The translations under genes and the position numbers were made by a program. Of a DNA stretch of 64,000 nucleotides, positions 1 to 11,797 are shown piece after piece. The stretch comes from Toxonevra muliebris. Lineage: Eukaryota > Arthropoda > Insecta > Diptera > Pallopteridae. Position 1 is the stretch's first letter; each line of letters begins with the position of its first letter. The notes under the pieces were generated by a model. It made no database searches and had not been told where the DNA came from. It saw only the letters and a program-made list of their open reading frames with translations. The stretch covers positions 82,278,400-82,342,399 of the forward strand of contig OY829328.1 in NCBI GenBank assembly GCA_963691655.1. The letters are read 5' to 3'.

Positions 1-1985
1 ATATGTGAGACCAAATTTTTTGTTACTTAAAAATTTTGTTTATTTTTATTTATTTACTTATTATTATTCTTATTAGGATATTCGTTTACAATTTGAAACA
101 TACAGCATTGCCTTTTAGGCTTACATCTGCTATTTGAGAACAGATCATAATCACTGAGATAAAGTCCCTGACATTAAGTTACCTATTTAGTACTATAGTC
201 TGACCAGACCCACTTCCTTCTATAAGAGTTAATCAGGAAAAGTGTAAATCAAATTCTTAATTATTACTTATAAATTTGAAAGTGACCGCATTTAGGTTTC
301 TCTTCTTAAAGTTTTTCACAATTTTTAGCTGAATTTTCGAAGTAACTCTAATCTCAAAAAAATTTCCTGCAGGGCAAATATTTCTATTTCCACAACACCC
401 TCATACTAGAACGAGCAATTATTTGTGTGAAATCTTACAGCAAAAATAGTAATATATTCTAAATTGTTTGTTATATTTCTTAAGCACACATATACACACA
501 CTCACACATACAATTATTACAGTGTTTTTGTGTATGTCTGTGTATAGGAAATAAAACGGCACGGCGTAATTTGAGATTGTGCTGTTGTATATAGTGACAA
601 ATAACCACATTTTGGAATTGTTTAAGATAGATAATATTCATTACATGCACATATAGCAAGAAAGCAGTAAGTAATGCATACATATATACATAGATATTAA
701 GTAAAGAATACAATAAAGAAATATAAATGGGACAAGTATTAAGTATATATGTATATTAATAATGATTATTAATCTGTAGCTTTACGCTTTACTTTTGTGT
801 ATGTATTGTTATAATAAATAAGTCTGAAAAAGATTGTTTATTTCAAGTCATTCATTGATACATAGATTGCAATCATTTATATTGATGTCAATATATATAT
901 TATGTGCCAAAGATCATACTGCCATACAATATTATAACAAAAAAACACAAATCTTTTGTACTGTAGTAGTGTAACAATTGCTTCTTTTTTTTCTTGGTAT
1001 TTACTTGAAAAAAAAAGAAACAAAAACGCTATTGTTGAACATATTTATTCATGGTGCTAATAAATAGAAATTGAAGCTTTGATTGAATTTAGTGCACAGC
1101 ATGTTATAAATACAAATGAATGCAAGTTAATTTTATACATATGTCGAAAACATTTGACAGTCAATTGAAGGAGGCTGGAGCATTTTTTTTTTTTTTGCCA
1201 TGTGAATTTTCTGAATTGAATAGCCAAGAAAAAATGGAGAAATTTACGATAAACTGAGGTCTGAATGTGATGATAAATCAAAAACAATTTAGATAAGAAA
1301 TATTGTGTCTATAATTTCATGTATGCTGGAAGAAAATGAGAACTTCGTAGTACTGTAATTTCATACAGAATCGTAATATCGTAATATAGTAGGGGAAATT
1401 CAGAGCTACATTCACAAATTCGAAAATAAATCAGAGACTGAATCCAAAGTTGCGGAAAAATATAGCGTTGTGAGTGGCATTACACTTCCTTAGTGTGTAG
1501 CCGTTTCATGTTTTAGTTTTCTTCATTTAATTATATTCTAATAAACACAAAATTCATTCATAAGCAGTGTTAAGTTTTAAAGCATTATTAAAATAATATT
1601 ACTTAATTTTGAATTCGTAGATTTGTTACTCGTTGCACGATCGTCAGCCATATTTTGTAATCAGATATAAATTTTTATTAATTAAACATTAATCAAGTAG
1701 TAGTATTTTTTTATTTTACTATATTACACATTGATATATAAACGCCAAAGTACAATACGAAATATACGTCATCTGTTTTTTGTTCCCAAACACCTCCCCC
1801 CCCCCCCCCCCCCTCCCACTAAACAAACATTTTCTCACTTATTTATGGTATAAAAAGTCATATTTTTTCATCTTATGAAAATGTGTCATATCCGCAACAA
1901 TTACAAGGATTTAACACTCAAGTGCATGTGCGATATTCATGCGCTTTATTTATACCCATTCGCTTGTGCAGCACGCTATCTAGTA
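1..1985. other. AT-rich DNA, no gene seen
   Basis: No coding signal, splice-flanked exon or RNA gene is visible on either strand. The stretch holds a short CA-type microsatellite near 484-510, poly-T and poly-A runs near 985-1020 and 1180-1196, and the poly-C run listed separately. Open frames here are short, rich in Phe, Tyr, Ile and Lys, and fit chance frames in AT-rich DNA. Confidence 0.7.
1796..1813 (+). repeat. Poly-C tract, 18 C
   Basis: An uninterrupted run of 18 C bases sits in otherwise AT-rich DNA, with further short C runs on both sides. The opposite strand is an 18-G run that could form a G-quadruplex or i-motif. Homopolymers of this length are prone to length error in assembly, so the exact count is uncertain. 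Confidence 0.85.
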
Positions 1986-1989
1986 GGAA

Positions 1990-2185
1990 ATAGTATTTCA
2001 CAAATTCCACAAGATCCACTGTAACGCTGTGTGATATGAATTAACTTCCGCAAAAGCTCAAATAATTAAAATATATACCAAAGCCTAAAAATATGTCACG
2101 AAAATTATTGTTTTTGTGGTATTGAAAAAAACTAAGCCTAAAAATATGCTACGCAAAATATTTTTTTTTTTTGTAGTATTGAAAA
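1990..2185 (-). repeat. 51-bp-periodic repeat, copy 1 (inverted relative to 6285-6570)
   Basis: Two degenerate copies of a roughly 51-bp unit, marked by AAGCCTAAAAATATG followed by a GTGGTATTGAAAAA box, lie next to a unique flank containing ACAAGATCC and CGCTGTGTGA. The same arrangement occurs in reverse complement at 6285-6570, so both are copies of one dispersed element. The family is not recognised; a non-autonomous DNA element carrying internal tandem repeats is the likeliest class. Confidence 0.65.
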
Positions 2186-2496
2186 AATATACACACTGTT
2201 GCATTTTTTAGTACTTTCCCATAAATTAAAGCCCTAAATTAATAGCTTTGACTACCTAAACCAAGGGATCTGAGATATTTTTTGTATGACCTGCTGCTCT
2301 CAACATTTTCTTTGGCTCCTTTTGATTAGAGTGAGTTCCTACGCGTAAGAGTTTAGGTCTGGGACCAAAGACTTGAGACAAGAACTCGTGACTTAGTTCC
2401 TTAAGTCAAAGTGTAAGTTTGTTTTATTCAATGTTATTCTCCCGATTGTGTTTTTGGACAAAGAATAGAAGACGACAGCGTGGTTGCTCAACATCT

Positions 2497-2612
2497 AATG
2501 TCTGGTTTTCACTAAGTCATATTCCATGTCAAAGAGAGAGAGAAAGAGAAATTTCCTATATGAAATTGCCAACATGCTGCCAAATTTTATTGAATTTGAC
2601 AAACCAGACATA
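2497..2612. mobile_element. MITE of the TCTGGTTTTCAC family
   Basis: The ends are imperfect inverted repeats: ATGTCTGGTTTTCACT on the left, and the reverse complement of the right end reads ATTATGTCTGGTTTGTCAAA. The centre is GA-rich. The same termini recur at 23095, 23374-23479 and 57430, which supports a dispersed non-autonomous DNA element. Target duplications are too short and AT-rich to define. Confidence 0.6.
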
Positions 2613-3374
2613 ATGAATATGTTACCGCTTAAGAAATATTTAAAAAAAAACCATTTATTTTCAATTTGAAAAAAATAAATTAGATGCCGATTAGAATTAA
2701 GGATAAGAAAATTCATATGAATTTATGTAGATGAATTCGCTACTGTTACACAGCCACACAAAAAAAAAATGTTTGTTCTGATCTGGGGGTCCGACCATGT
2801 TTACTAGATATTTTTGGGGTCGCTGAATCCGAATCCGACATCTATTCAACTCCATCACATTAGGATTCAGCCATAACCTCAAAAACCCGTGTGATTGTGG
2901 AATGATGGATTCTGTTCAATTGCATTCACAGATTTTTCAATTTGTTTGTTGTTGTTGTAAATTATGTATTACTCCAGTAAAAGAGGGGCACGAAGCTTTT
3001 CTGGCAGCTTACATATAAAAAAATCGAAAAAATGTGTATTAAGTTTGTTTTGTTACTTTTATGTAGTTAAACTAAATTACAAAGTTTCTCTGATTTCGGA
3101 TATGTAAAAATTTGTGAATAAAAAACATATGAATGCACAAATACGATATGAAGATATGTAAATTGCCATGAGAATATCAAATTTATATGCAAACTTTATA
3201 TATTATGAAACTTTTAAGAAATTGTTATATATAGCAGAAGGGAGTTACTTCGTATCTAATAAGTACACTCAAACAAAAAAAAAAAAAAAAAGAAGCAAAA
3301 GCTTTTGTATCATTTACAATGTAGAAAACTAAAATTTTGGTTACGATAAAAACGACATATTGATATTTTTCATG
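2613..3374. other. AT-rich DNA, no gene seen
   Basis: Nothing coding is visible. There is a poly-A run near 3277-3291 and scattered ATG/TAT-rich sequence. Confidence 0.65.
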
Positions 3375-3378
3375 TTAA

Positions 3379-3916
3379 CCCTCCGTTTGACACATGTTTG
3401 GATAACCTTTGATATGGCACATGTGGTCTAGCCAGACCCCTATGTATTTTCATACAAATGTAAGAGAATATTGCATTTATATAATATACAATTAGATTTT
3501 TTTGGGTTTATCATTGTCCCTAGTGCTTTTCGCATGTGTTCAATTACGTACTCAGGTAAAAATAAGAAAAAAAAATATCAAGTAAAAAACAAATAAATAT
3601 TTTTTTGTCTTATTCATTTTTACGTTGTATTTTGAGGTATCTTATGTTTATAAATGGAGTGTTGTAATAAAATGCGAATAGTCTTTGTCTTATTGATTCA
3701 TTAAACGCATTTGAAGCAAACATAGTCCAAACAGTAGCCAAACCGAAGTATATTCAAAGGTATATTATCCTTGTATGACTCAGATCCTTAAATTTTTTTT
3801 CAAGAATATTTATGAAGTCACAAAATTTGAAGTCACTAGCTCAATCAGAAATATATGAAAATTACAAAAGAAATCGAAAAAAGTCTGGCTGGATCCATGT
3901 GGTGCAAAACAAAGGG
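3379..3916. mobile_element. piggyBac-like non-autonomous element
   Basis: The left end is TTAA followed by CCCTCCGTTTGACACATG. The right end in reverse complement reads CCCTTTGTTTTGCACCACAT, followed by TTGA where a TTAA target duplication would be expected. The subterminal box TCTAGCCAGACC on the left matches TCCAGCCAGACT on the right in inverted orientation. Ends beginning CCC next to TTAA are typical of the piggyBac superfamily. No transposase frame lies inside; the interior is AT-rich. The class is inferred from the ends only. Confidence 0.5.
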
Positions 3917-4317
3917 TTGAAGTCATATCAAATTTACAACTAGTAATGTCAATTCTACATTGGTGTCATATCAATTTTACATTTTAAATATTAAAATTAC
4001 ATTAACGTGAAGTTAGTCGTTAACATTTTCAATATTAAAATCACATTATTATCACATTAATAATACAGGTATCATGTTGAACTCAGTAATGTTAAAATTA
4101 AATTTTATAATGTCAATTTTGATTTTTTTTAATGCTGGCCGAATGTTGTAAATATTATTTTTACAGCGGTTTCATGCAATTTTTTTTTGAGTGCAGTAAA
4201 TTTAATAGAATATTATATGCAATTTGTATTTACTTAAAACATTAGTGATATAAAATTAATCATACTGAATCAAATGTATAAAAATTTTATATAAATAAAA
4301 TAAAAGAAAAGGAAGAA

Positions 4318-4573
4318 ATATATATACATTCTGTCAAATAAGTACCCATCATTTTAAATTTTCCCTCTGAGAATATTTCAAAAAACGCACACAAAAGGTT
4401 GACTTGTTCTTAATGATGCCGTAACCAAACTAAATGACACATAGCAATAAAAATTCACAGAATAGTGGTTGACAGTTGTGCCAACCTGGGAAAAAAATTT
4501 TTTTGAAATATTCTCAGAGGGAAAATTTAAAATGAGAATTTCCGGGTACTTATTTGACAGAATGTATATATAT
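4318..4573. mobile_element. Foldback MITE with ~67-bp inverted arms
   Basis: The arms at 4318-4384 and 4505-4573 are near-perfect inverted repeats. Each contains ATTCTGTCAAATAAGTACC at the outer end and CTCTGAGAATATTTCAAAA at the inner end. TA-rich sequence flanks both ends, as expected for a TA-targeting Tc1/mariner-type element. The roughly 120-bp centre has no coding potential, and the open frame across it on the minus strand is an artefact. Confidence 0.8.
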
Positions 4574-6284
4574 CTCCCAATTAAAAAATAAAACACTGCA
4601 CCTAAAAAATCAAACAATCCTCGCCTCAATCCTCGTATCAACACAATTATTTTAAACATCCTTTTGAGGTCACCACCATCACCGCAAAATAAACACGTTA
4701 AATAATGAACGAAATTTTGTTGGTTTTTACAAAAACTTTGCAAAAAAATGTTCGGTTCTTACCCAACACACATACCTACCATACATAACAAATCAAATAA
4801 CTTACAATTATGTAAGTTCTAAAGTTCAAAACAAAATAAGTAACGAAAAATATTAACCACAACACAACTACAACAACAAAAAACCATACCACAAATCTCA
4901 AAACAACAACAACCAGAAAACAAAATATTAAAAAAAATTTTTGTACTTCCATAAAGATACCACCGAAAGGTACCTTCAAAAAATGAGAGCAACCTCCTTC
5001 CAAAAAAAACGAGCAAAATTTACCCTGAATTAAAACCACAATTAAATATTAAAAACATTATACAATAATAACAATAACAAGAACACAGTAAGTAGTTAAA
5101 ATATGCAATACCCAGAGTACATAAGGTGCTAAACTGCTAAAATTATAACCTCAACAAATAAAAAAACAAACAAAAACAAACAAACAAGCAACCTTTGAAT
5201 ATTGCTTTGGTAATCATAACAAATACATACGGTGTATGAAAATTCACGTACAGTAATCACTCGATATGTAGGCATACCGAGGATTGAGTAAGACTTTTTG
5301 ATACCTAGGAACTCTGTAAAAACACAAGGCAAAAATCAGAATACGAATGAAGAGTTTACACATACCATGTAAGGTTAAATTAAAGAGTGTCCTAGAAAGG
5401 ATTTTATGTCCGGCTATCGGTCATTCACCAAAGAGTTTGAAAACGTTTAGATAGTTTATGGATCTACAACCTGGCTGACAACTCAGTTAGCCAAAAAGAT
5501 TTGTAAATTTTTCATCGCATTCTCAAAAACTGGTGGCCCAAACATCCGCAGTAGCAACGATTTATATATATACATATGCATGTTCGTAGCAGATGTAATT
5601 CCAGCTGAGGTCAAAACTGAACTAAACTGGACAAATTAAAGTGAATTGGCTATACTATGCAAATCTCTCACCTTTGACTAGAACTTTTACATAAAATAAG
5701 CTGGCCAAGAACTTTCTGAGACTAAACTAGTCTACTTAAAATAAAAAAAAAACAAAATAAACAAAAAAAAAAACAAAATAAAAGTTATGGAACAAGATAA
5801 AAAAGTGCTAGACAAAAGCAGAACAAGATGGAAAAATGTTTTATCGACCCTGCTTCCCCCTCCCCGTCCTCTCCTTGACAGCTTTTTTTGAGAAAAGGGA
5901 ATATATACAAGGTATTTGACATCTTTTTTTTTTTGACGTACCCCCCGAATTTTAAGTTTTATGCAACTTTTGTTTCGGAGTCCTTTAAAATATTTTTTGA
6001 ATCAAAATAGACACAAAGATGAGACAATTATGTGCCCACCATTGGGTTACAAAATGGACATTTACTATTATTTCTTCTTATATTTCTTAAATAAATGAAA
6101 TTAATTCACAAACAAAAATATCGATTGACATAAATTTAGTTATTTTATACAATAAATATTCAAATTTATGATTATTTTTTATTAATCTTAAGTAAAGTAA
6201 GAAAGCAAAATTAACACTTTGTACTATTCGTGCAAAGTACTGACAAAAAGTACTTTACTTTTATTTTAGACGATTTTCAATACT
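4574..6284. other. AT-rich DNA, no gene seen
   Basis: The stretch 4790-5180 is an A/C-rich low-complexity run (AACAA repeats) that gives long Phe/Val minus-strand frames by composition alone. A slightly higher-complexity patch at 5380-5700 is not recognised. There are poly-A runs near 5740-5780. Confidence 0.6.
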
Positions 6285-6570
6285 ACAAAAAAAAAAACAA
6301 TTTTTGTGGTATATTTTTAGGCTTAGTTGTTTCAATACCACAAAAAAATCATTTCTCGTGGCATATTTCTAGGCTTAGATTTTTCAATACTACAAAAAGT
6401 CATTTTTCGTGGCATAGTTTTAAGCTTAGCTTTTTCAATACTAAGAAAAATTATTTCTCATAGCATATTTTTAGGCTTAGGTATATATTTTAATTATTTG
6501 AGTTTTTGTGGAAGATAATTCACGTCACACAGCGTGACGATGGATCTTGTAGAATTTGTGAAGTACCCCC
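6285..6570 (+). repeat. 51-bp-periodic repeat, copy 2, four units
   Basis: Four units of about 51 bp are marked by AGGCTTAG at 6319, 6371, 6422 (as AAGCTTAG) and 6473. Each also has a TTTTTCAATAC box and a GTGGCATA box. The flank at 6490-6570 matches the flank of copy 1 in reverse complement. Because 51 is a multiple of three, two reading frames run through the array as 17-residue repeats; these are artefacts of the period, not genes. Confidence 0.75.
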
Positions 6571-7860
6571 CACTAAATATGTTATCACATCAAAACGAAA
6601 GCTGCAGTTTGCACTATTAGTCTAAAGAAGAATTTAGCGAGGGATTACTGTATAAATATACAATACAAAAAAATTCAATAATATTAACTTTACCGTACAT
6701 ATGCATACAAAGATAACTTGCCAGCAATGAAGCAGAAACTAAAAATATATTTCTTATATAACAACATACCTTCTTTAGGCATTTAAATGTGCCAAAAGGA
6801 AAAACCAAACATATGTAATTTTAACTTCATTGTAAGTATGTAAGATGTGCTTGAGCGCTTCACAACACAATCGGTATTTATTATTTTTGAACTACTTGCA
6901 TGTGTGTTTGAGAGATACTTTTAACGATAATATTTGTGTGTAAATTGCACACACAAATTGTAATAATAAAATTCATTATTACCAACAATATTTGGTTGGT
7001 TTTATTTGAGCAATCATGTGAATCACTTACGTATACACTGGGGAAAATGAAAATGTGGTATTCATTTAAAACGCAGCAATGTCAGTGAACAGCCAACAAC
7101 AACAACAACCAATTGCCATTTTTATAAATCAACGCTCATTATGAGCCTTAATGTTGCTGGGGTTTTATTAGCAGCGAATGAGCCATAATGAAATCACAAA
7201 TGATTTCCATTTCATCTCTTCTTCTCCTGCATAGTTTTTCAACTACTTTGCCATTTGTCTCTCTGTATGTGCAATACATATATAAAATATATTTATATGT
7301 TTTTGTTGTTGTTAATGTGTGACAAGGTTGATTTATTTGTGAACATTTACAGTTGGCAGCTTAAATGAAAATTTAATACAAATACCAAGCAAGAAAATTT
7401 ATTAGCAGCGCAACGCAATAACAAAAGCAAGCAAAAGCAACAATAATTTGTAACAACAACAAAAACAACTCGTAACAATAGCGGTCATTGCAATATACTC
7501 GTAGAGATATGCAGTTATATTTGTATAGGTGTATGTATGTTTGTATGTATGTATGTATGTGTTTATATTTGCGCCTTTGTTTTGTGTAAAGTAAAGGGTT
7601 CAAGTTCCGTCCGGCTGTCATGGCTGTGGATGTTGTTGTTGTTGTCATTGCTGTTTGCTGTTGTCAGTTTTGCGCTTATCTCAGTAGCAGAAGCAACGCG
7701 CTCATTATATAGTGACATAGTGTTATACCGTTACCGTTATGTTAATGACACACTAAAGCGAATTTACATATACACCCACACCCAGTAGGAAATAGAGTCA
7801 TTAAGGTAAGTCTGCTAGCAAGAAAATTGTTATAAATTGTGAATTGCTTGCTGCTAAAAT
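6571..7860. other. AT-rich DNA, no gene seen; TATG microsatellite
   Basis: There are CAA-type runs near 7088-7108 and 7440-7470 and a degenerate TATG microsatellite at about 7529-7561. No exon or RNA gene is recognised. Confidence 0.65.
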
Positions 7861-8057
7861 AGAGAGAGAGGAGAGAGAGAGGAGAGAGAGAGGAGAGAGA
7901 GAGGAGAGAGGAGAGAGATAGGAGAGCGAGAAAGGAGAAACAGAGGAGATAGAGGAAAGGGAGAGAAAAGAGAGAGGAGAGAGATAGGAGAGCGAGAAAG
8001 GAGAAACAGAGGAGAGAGAGGAAAGGGAGAGAAAAGAGAGAGGAGAGAGAGAGAGAG
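7861..8057 (+). repeat. GA-rich compound microsatellite with internal duplication
   Basis: A pure-purine tract of AGAGAGAGG units grades into a longer block. That block is repeated almost exactly: GAGAGATAGGAGAGCGAGAA appears near 7911 and again near 7978, a period of about 67 bp. It lies on the strand opposite a spurious Ser/Leu/Pro reading frame. Such GAGAG tracts can bind GAGA factor in flies, but no gene start is adjacent. Confidence 0.85.
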
Positions 8058-8910
8058 CATCTTTATATGATCTTCTTCAATACTTTCCTTGTTGTGACAA
8101 AGCGGTAGCGTCTGAACCATTTTCTATTTGCAAATTCCAAGTAATGTACCCGCCTTAACCTTGCCAAGGAGAATTGGAACTGATTACACAAGCAAAAATG
8201 TTCACTTCTTCATTGTTTTGAATGTTTTTATAGCACGGAACTCATACAAAAATAATGTCTAGCCTGAGGCTAAGATAGGCAAGTTCTGTCCTCTTCGCTA
8301 CTCCCTTCACAAATTTAATTTAATTTTACTATTCTCGATCAACGCAATACAAAATCTTGTTAGTGTTTGTTTCCCCTTTCAGGTTATAAAACATATTTTA
8401 ATTAATCTCACTTTCTCTTGATATACACCTTAACGGGCATCAAAATGGACTCTATGCGACTATAAATAGCAGTACCAGCATCTGTGGAGTACTTTTCTCT
8501 AGTATAAACAAACTTAATCTTTATGACTAGTAGTAAATTTCTTAACACCAATGGTATGTTTTCAAAAATAATTCCAAAGAAGGTAAAAAAGTGTTTTCGA
8601 GTAGTCACTGATGTGGGCGAAGGGTCCTTAAGTACTTATAGCATTATCACTGTGATTTTTTTGCATGCTCTAAAGTCAAGGTTCTTTTTTTTAGTGTTGA
8701 TAAAAGTTTATCAGATGAAGTCTCTCTTTTTTTAAAAAGACAGAGATATTTCATGGAGGTGGACAGGGTTATCGCGGGGAACCCGTTAGTATGCCAAAGA
8801 TTATTCTGTGAGAACGCTACATTAAAAACACTCCCTAAAAAAAAAAATAGGTAAGAATGTGTACAATACATCAACAATAACAGTTGAGTAGTTTTTTCCA
8901 TTTTAGCATT
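8058..8910. other. Unrecognised moderate-complexity DNA
   Basis: Short frames exist on both strands (for example 8408-8608 minus and 8523-8735 plus) but none has a recognisable domain, a start context or splice signals. Base composition is a little less AT-biased than its surroundings, so a decayed transposon is possible. Confidence 0.45.
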
Positions 8911-9468
8911 ATGCGAACAGTACAGAATCGTTTAATAGTACAGAATCCTTTAACAGTAAAGTATTTTTTTTTATTTAACATCCAGAATCGTTTAACAGTA
9001 CAGAAACGTTTAACAGTAGAGCAATTTTTACCATTTTACCATTATTCAAATAGTACAGAATCGTCTAACATTATAAAATTGTTTAACAGTACATAAATAT
9101 TTAACAGTACAAAATCGTTTAACAGTGGAGTAATTTTTTCGATTTTAACATTATGCAAATAGTACAGAATCATTTAACAGTAGAAAATCATTTAACAGTA
9201 CAGAATCGTTTAATATTACAGAAACGTTTAACAGTATAGAAATGTTTAACAGTACAAAATCGTTTAATAGTACAAAATCATTTAACAGTAGAGTAATTTT
9301 CTCCATTTTAACATTATGCAAACAGGCCAGAATCGTTTAACAGTACAAAATCATTTAACAGTACAGACTCGTTTAATATTATAGAAACATTTAACAGTAC
9401 AGAAACGTTTAACAATAGAGTATTTTTCTCCATTTTAACATTATTCAAACAGTTCAGAATCGTTGGCA
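8911..9468 (+). repeat. Minisatellite, ~18-bp unit (ACAGTACAGAATCGTTTA)
   Basis: Tandem degenerate copies of a unit close to ACAGTACAGAATCGTTTA, with variants GAAACG, AAATCA and TAGAAATG, run for more than 500 bp. They are punctuated by a spacer containing CATTTTAACATTATGCAAA, seen near 8900, 9035, 9150, 9305 and 9432. The spacer recurrence gives an irregular higher-order structure of about 105-165 bp. The units abut each other, so this is not a CRISPR array. Confidence 0.85.
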
Positions 9469-10980
9469 ATCGAACACCAGAGTGTGATCAAATTTCGAAT
9501 ACTAGGCTTTCTGCCTAGTCCAAAGTAATTCACTACTAAAGTCCTGAAGAGACAGTGAAATTTAAAATGATTTCGCATAGAAGAAATTCAAAAAATGTAT
9601 TCAAATCTTTAAAATAGAAATCACAAATCATCGAGCGAATAATTTCCAACTAGGTAACGAGTTTTTAATTTGCTCATACACAAAATAATTTTTTTTGTAC
9701 ACACAATTGTTACTATTTAGCTTACATTTTACAAGCATTTGAATATATCTGTGCATAGCTGTTTTCTGCGACACTTTTATCTTAACAAAAATAAAAAAAA
9801 TAAAAAAAAGAAGAGAATCAAAAAACTGTAGTTACTTTCATGTAGGTCAAGAGCATCAACGGCAACGAGCAGCATAAACAACACCCACACCACCACGAAA
9901 TAGTTTCCTCAAGCAAAATCAGCAACAAGAGAGTTCAAAAGATAAAAATTTAAAACAGAAAGTATGAAAAAAAAAACAACTGACAAAGACATCTAGAGTT
10001 GGCTTCCTTTTTTTTTTTTTTTTTTTTTTTGCATAAGCTTTGAGTATTTCCCTGAGTGTAGGTATATACATACATATGCATATCAGTACTTGTATATGCA
10101 CCTTTTCTATAAACCTATACAAGTATGTATGCATGCTAAAGTTTCTTTAGCGGAAAACCGCTTGACAAACACTGGCCTGTCTCGGTCTCAAGGCAAATCA
10201 TGAGGTTTCACCAAACAACACTAAACTTCATTGCTCTTGGTGCTCGTCGTTCTCATTCTCTGCCGTTCATTCTCTCTGTGTTCTACTGTTGCATATTGTG
10301 TTCCATGTAGTTCTTTGTAAATGACACTTTTGTACACACACACACACACACACGTGTTGTTAGTGTTGGCATGTTGTTGTTGTTGGTCTTTTGGTGTTTT
10401 GTTTCACATCATAATTTAATATTACTTTGACTCTCTCTTTACACTACCGTAGTGGGATTGCTGCATATATTCGTTGCTGTTGTTGTTGTTGTTGTCGTTG
10501 TAGTTGCATCCATGCTGTCATGCCATACCATAAAGCTTGTTTATTTTGTTGCAATCTTGTTAGCCAAAAACAAAAAAAAATATTTATGTACATTTATCCA
10601 CTAAAAATGCTTGCTAGTTACTTCTATTGCTAGTTGCTTTCTATTTGTTTCCACTTCGTTATTTTTTATTTGTCTTTGGGTCGTACAGAAAAAAAATATG
10701 GAGTAAAAACAAGCAAAGAAAGCTCGGGTAGTATTTTAACTTTGTGCACAAATAATTGCAAAAAATGTCTCAATTTGTGTTTCTGCCTTTTATTTAGTTG
10801 CATGTCGTAGAATAGAGTAGAGATAACTACACACAAAGCGACGTTATTTATCTTGTTTATCTTTGATTACGTAATTAGTTTGAGTTATTTTGTTTTTTGA
10901 TGGCATATAGTGGGTTAAGGTTAAAGAAAATAAATGTTTTTGAAATTTTATTTTAAATGTAAAAGTTTTTCAATGAAAAG
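9469..10980. other. AT-rich DNA, microsatellites, no gene seen
   Basis: The stretch includes a poly-T run at about 10009-10031, a CA dinucleotide repeat at 10333-10353 and TTG-type runs at 10370-10385 and 10478-10500. No exon is recognised. Confidence 0.65.
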
Positions 10981-10989
10981 TTATAAAAT

Positions 10990-11795
10990 TACAACTTTGC
11001 AACTCATGAAAGAGAGTAATGAAAGAGAGAGAAAAAAGGGAGGAGAAAGAGAGAGCGAAACTGGTGCATGAAAAGGGAGAAAAAAGGGGAGAGAAAGGGG
11101 TGGGGAGGGCAAGAGGAGAGGAGTGCGTTGAGGGAACGAGAGAGGAAAAAAGAAATGAATAGGGAATAGGAAGAAAGACGGAAGGGAAAGAGGGAGAGGA
11201 TAAGAGTTGCGGAGGGAGTTTGGTGCAAGAGAAATTGATGGAAGAAAGAGAGCTTGGAAGAGTGATGGGTAGAGAAAAATGAGGTGAAGGGGGAGAAGAC
11301 GAAGGGAAGGATGAAATGAAAGGGGTATAGATTGGAAGAAAGAGAGAGTGAAAATTAGGAGGTGAGCGATATAAGCAGAAGAGAAAGTAGCAGAGGAAAA
11401 GTTAAAAGACGGGAAAGAGAATTTAAAGGGAGCGGATAAAAAGAAGAGAAAAGGGAGCAAAAAGAAAGAGAGTTAACATCGAAAAATAGGTGAAAAGGAA
11501 ACCAGAGAAGGAAGGAGGGAAAGAGTAGCGAACAAAAGATAGCGGGAAGAAAATGTAAAGAAAAAGAAACAGAAAAAAGGGATCCACACCGAAGAGGGAG
11601 AAAGAATAAATACAAAAGAGGTAGAAAACGAAAACAAACAGAAGGAAGAGCGTAGATATACAGAACAGAAAGAAAATACAGAAAGAGAAAATAGACGCAG
11701 AAGAGGAAAATAGAAGAAATGGCAAAGAGTTAGAAGGAGAAAGGTGGAAGAAACAAAGGATAGCAAAGAAGAGGAAAGGGTGGAAAGAAGAATCC
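10990..11795 (+). repeat. Long polypurine (GA-rich) tract, ~800 bp
   Basis: The plus strand is almost entirely A and G for about 800 bases, built from degenerate GAAAGAGAG, GGGAGA and AAGGGAGAG words without a fixed period. On the minus strand this produces several overlapping Ser/Phe/Leu/Pro-rich frames of up to 159 codons (10981-11766), which are composition artefacts. The tract ends exactly where the LINE fragment begins. Polypurine stretches of this size can form triplex (H-DNA) and offer many GAGA-factor sites. Confidence 0.85.
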
Positions 11796-11797
11796 GA

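Noticed and set aside
6230..6518. Two overlapping plus-strand frames with a 17-residue repeat
   Set aside because: The 51-bp DNA period is a multiple of three, so frames stay open by chance. The inverted copy at 1990-2185 does not keep them.
8911..9468. Possible CRISPR-like array
   Set aside because: Units abut without unique spacers of constant length, and the host is a eukaryote. It is a minisatellite.
10981..11766. Overlapping minus-strand frames of up to 159 codons, Ser/Phe/Leu/Pro-rich
   Set aside because: They are the complement of a polypurine tract, which lacks stop codons in that direction by composition. No domain or start context is present.
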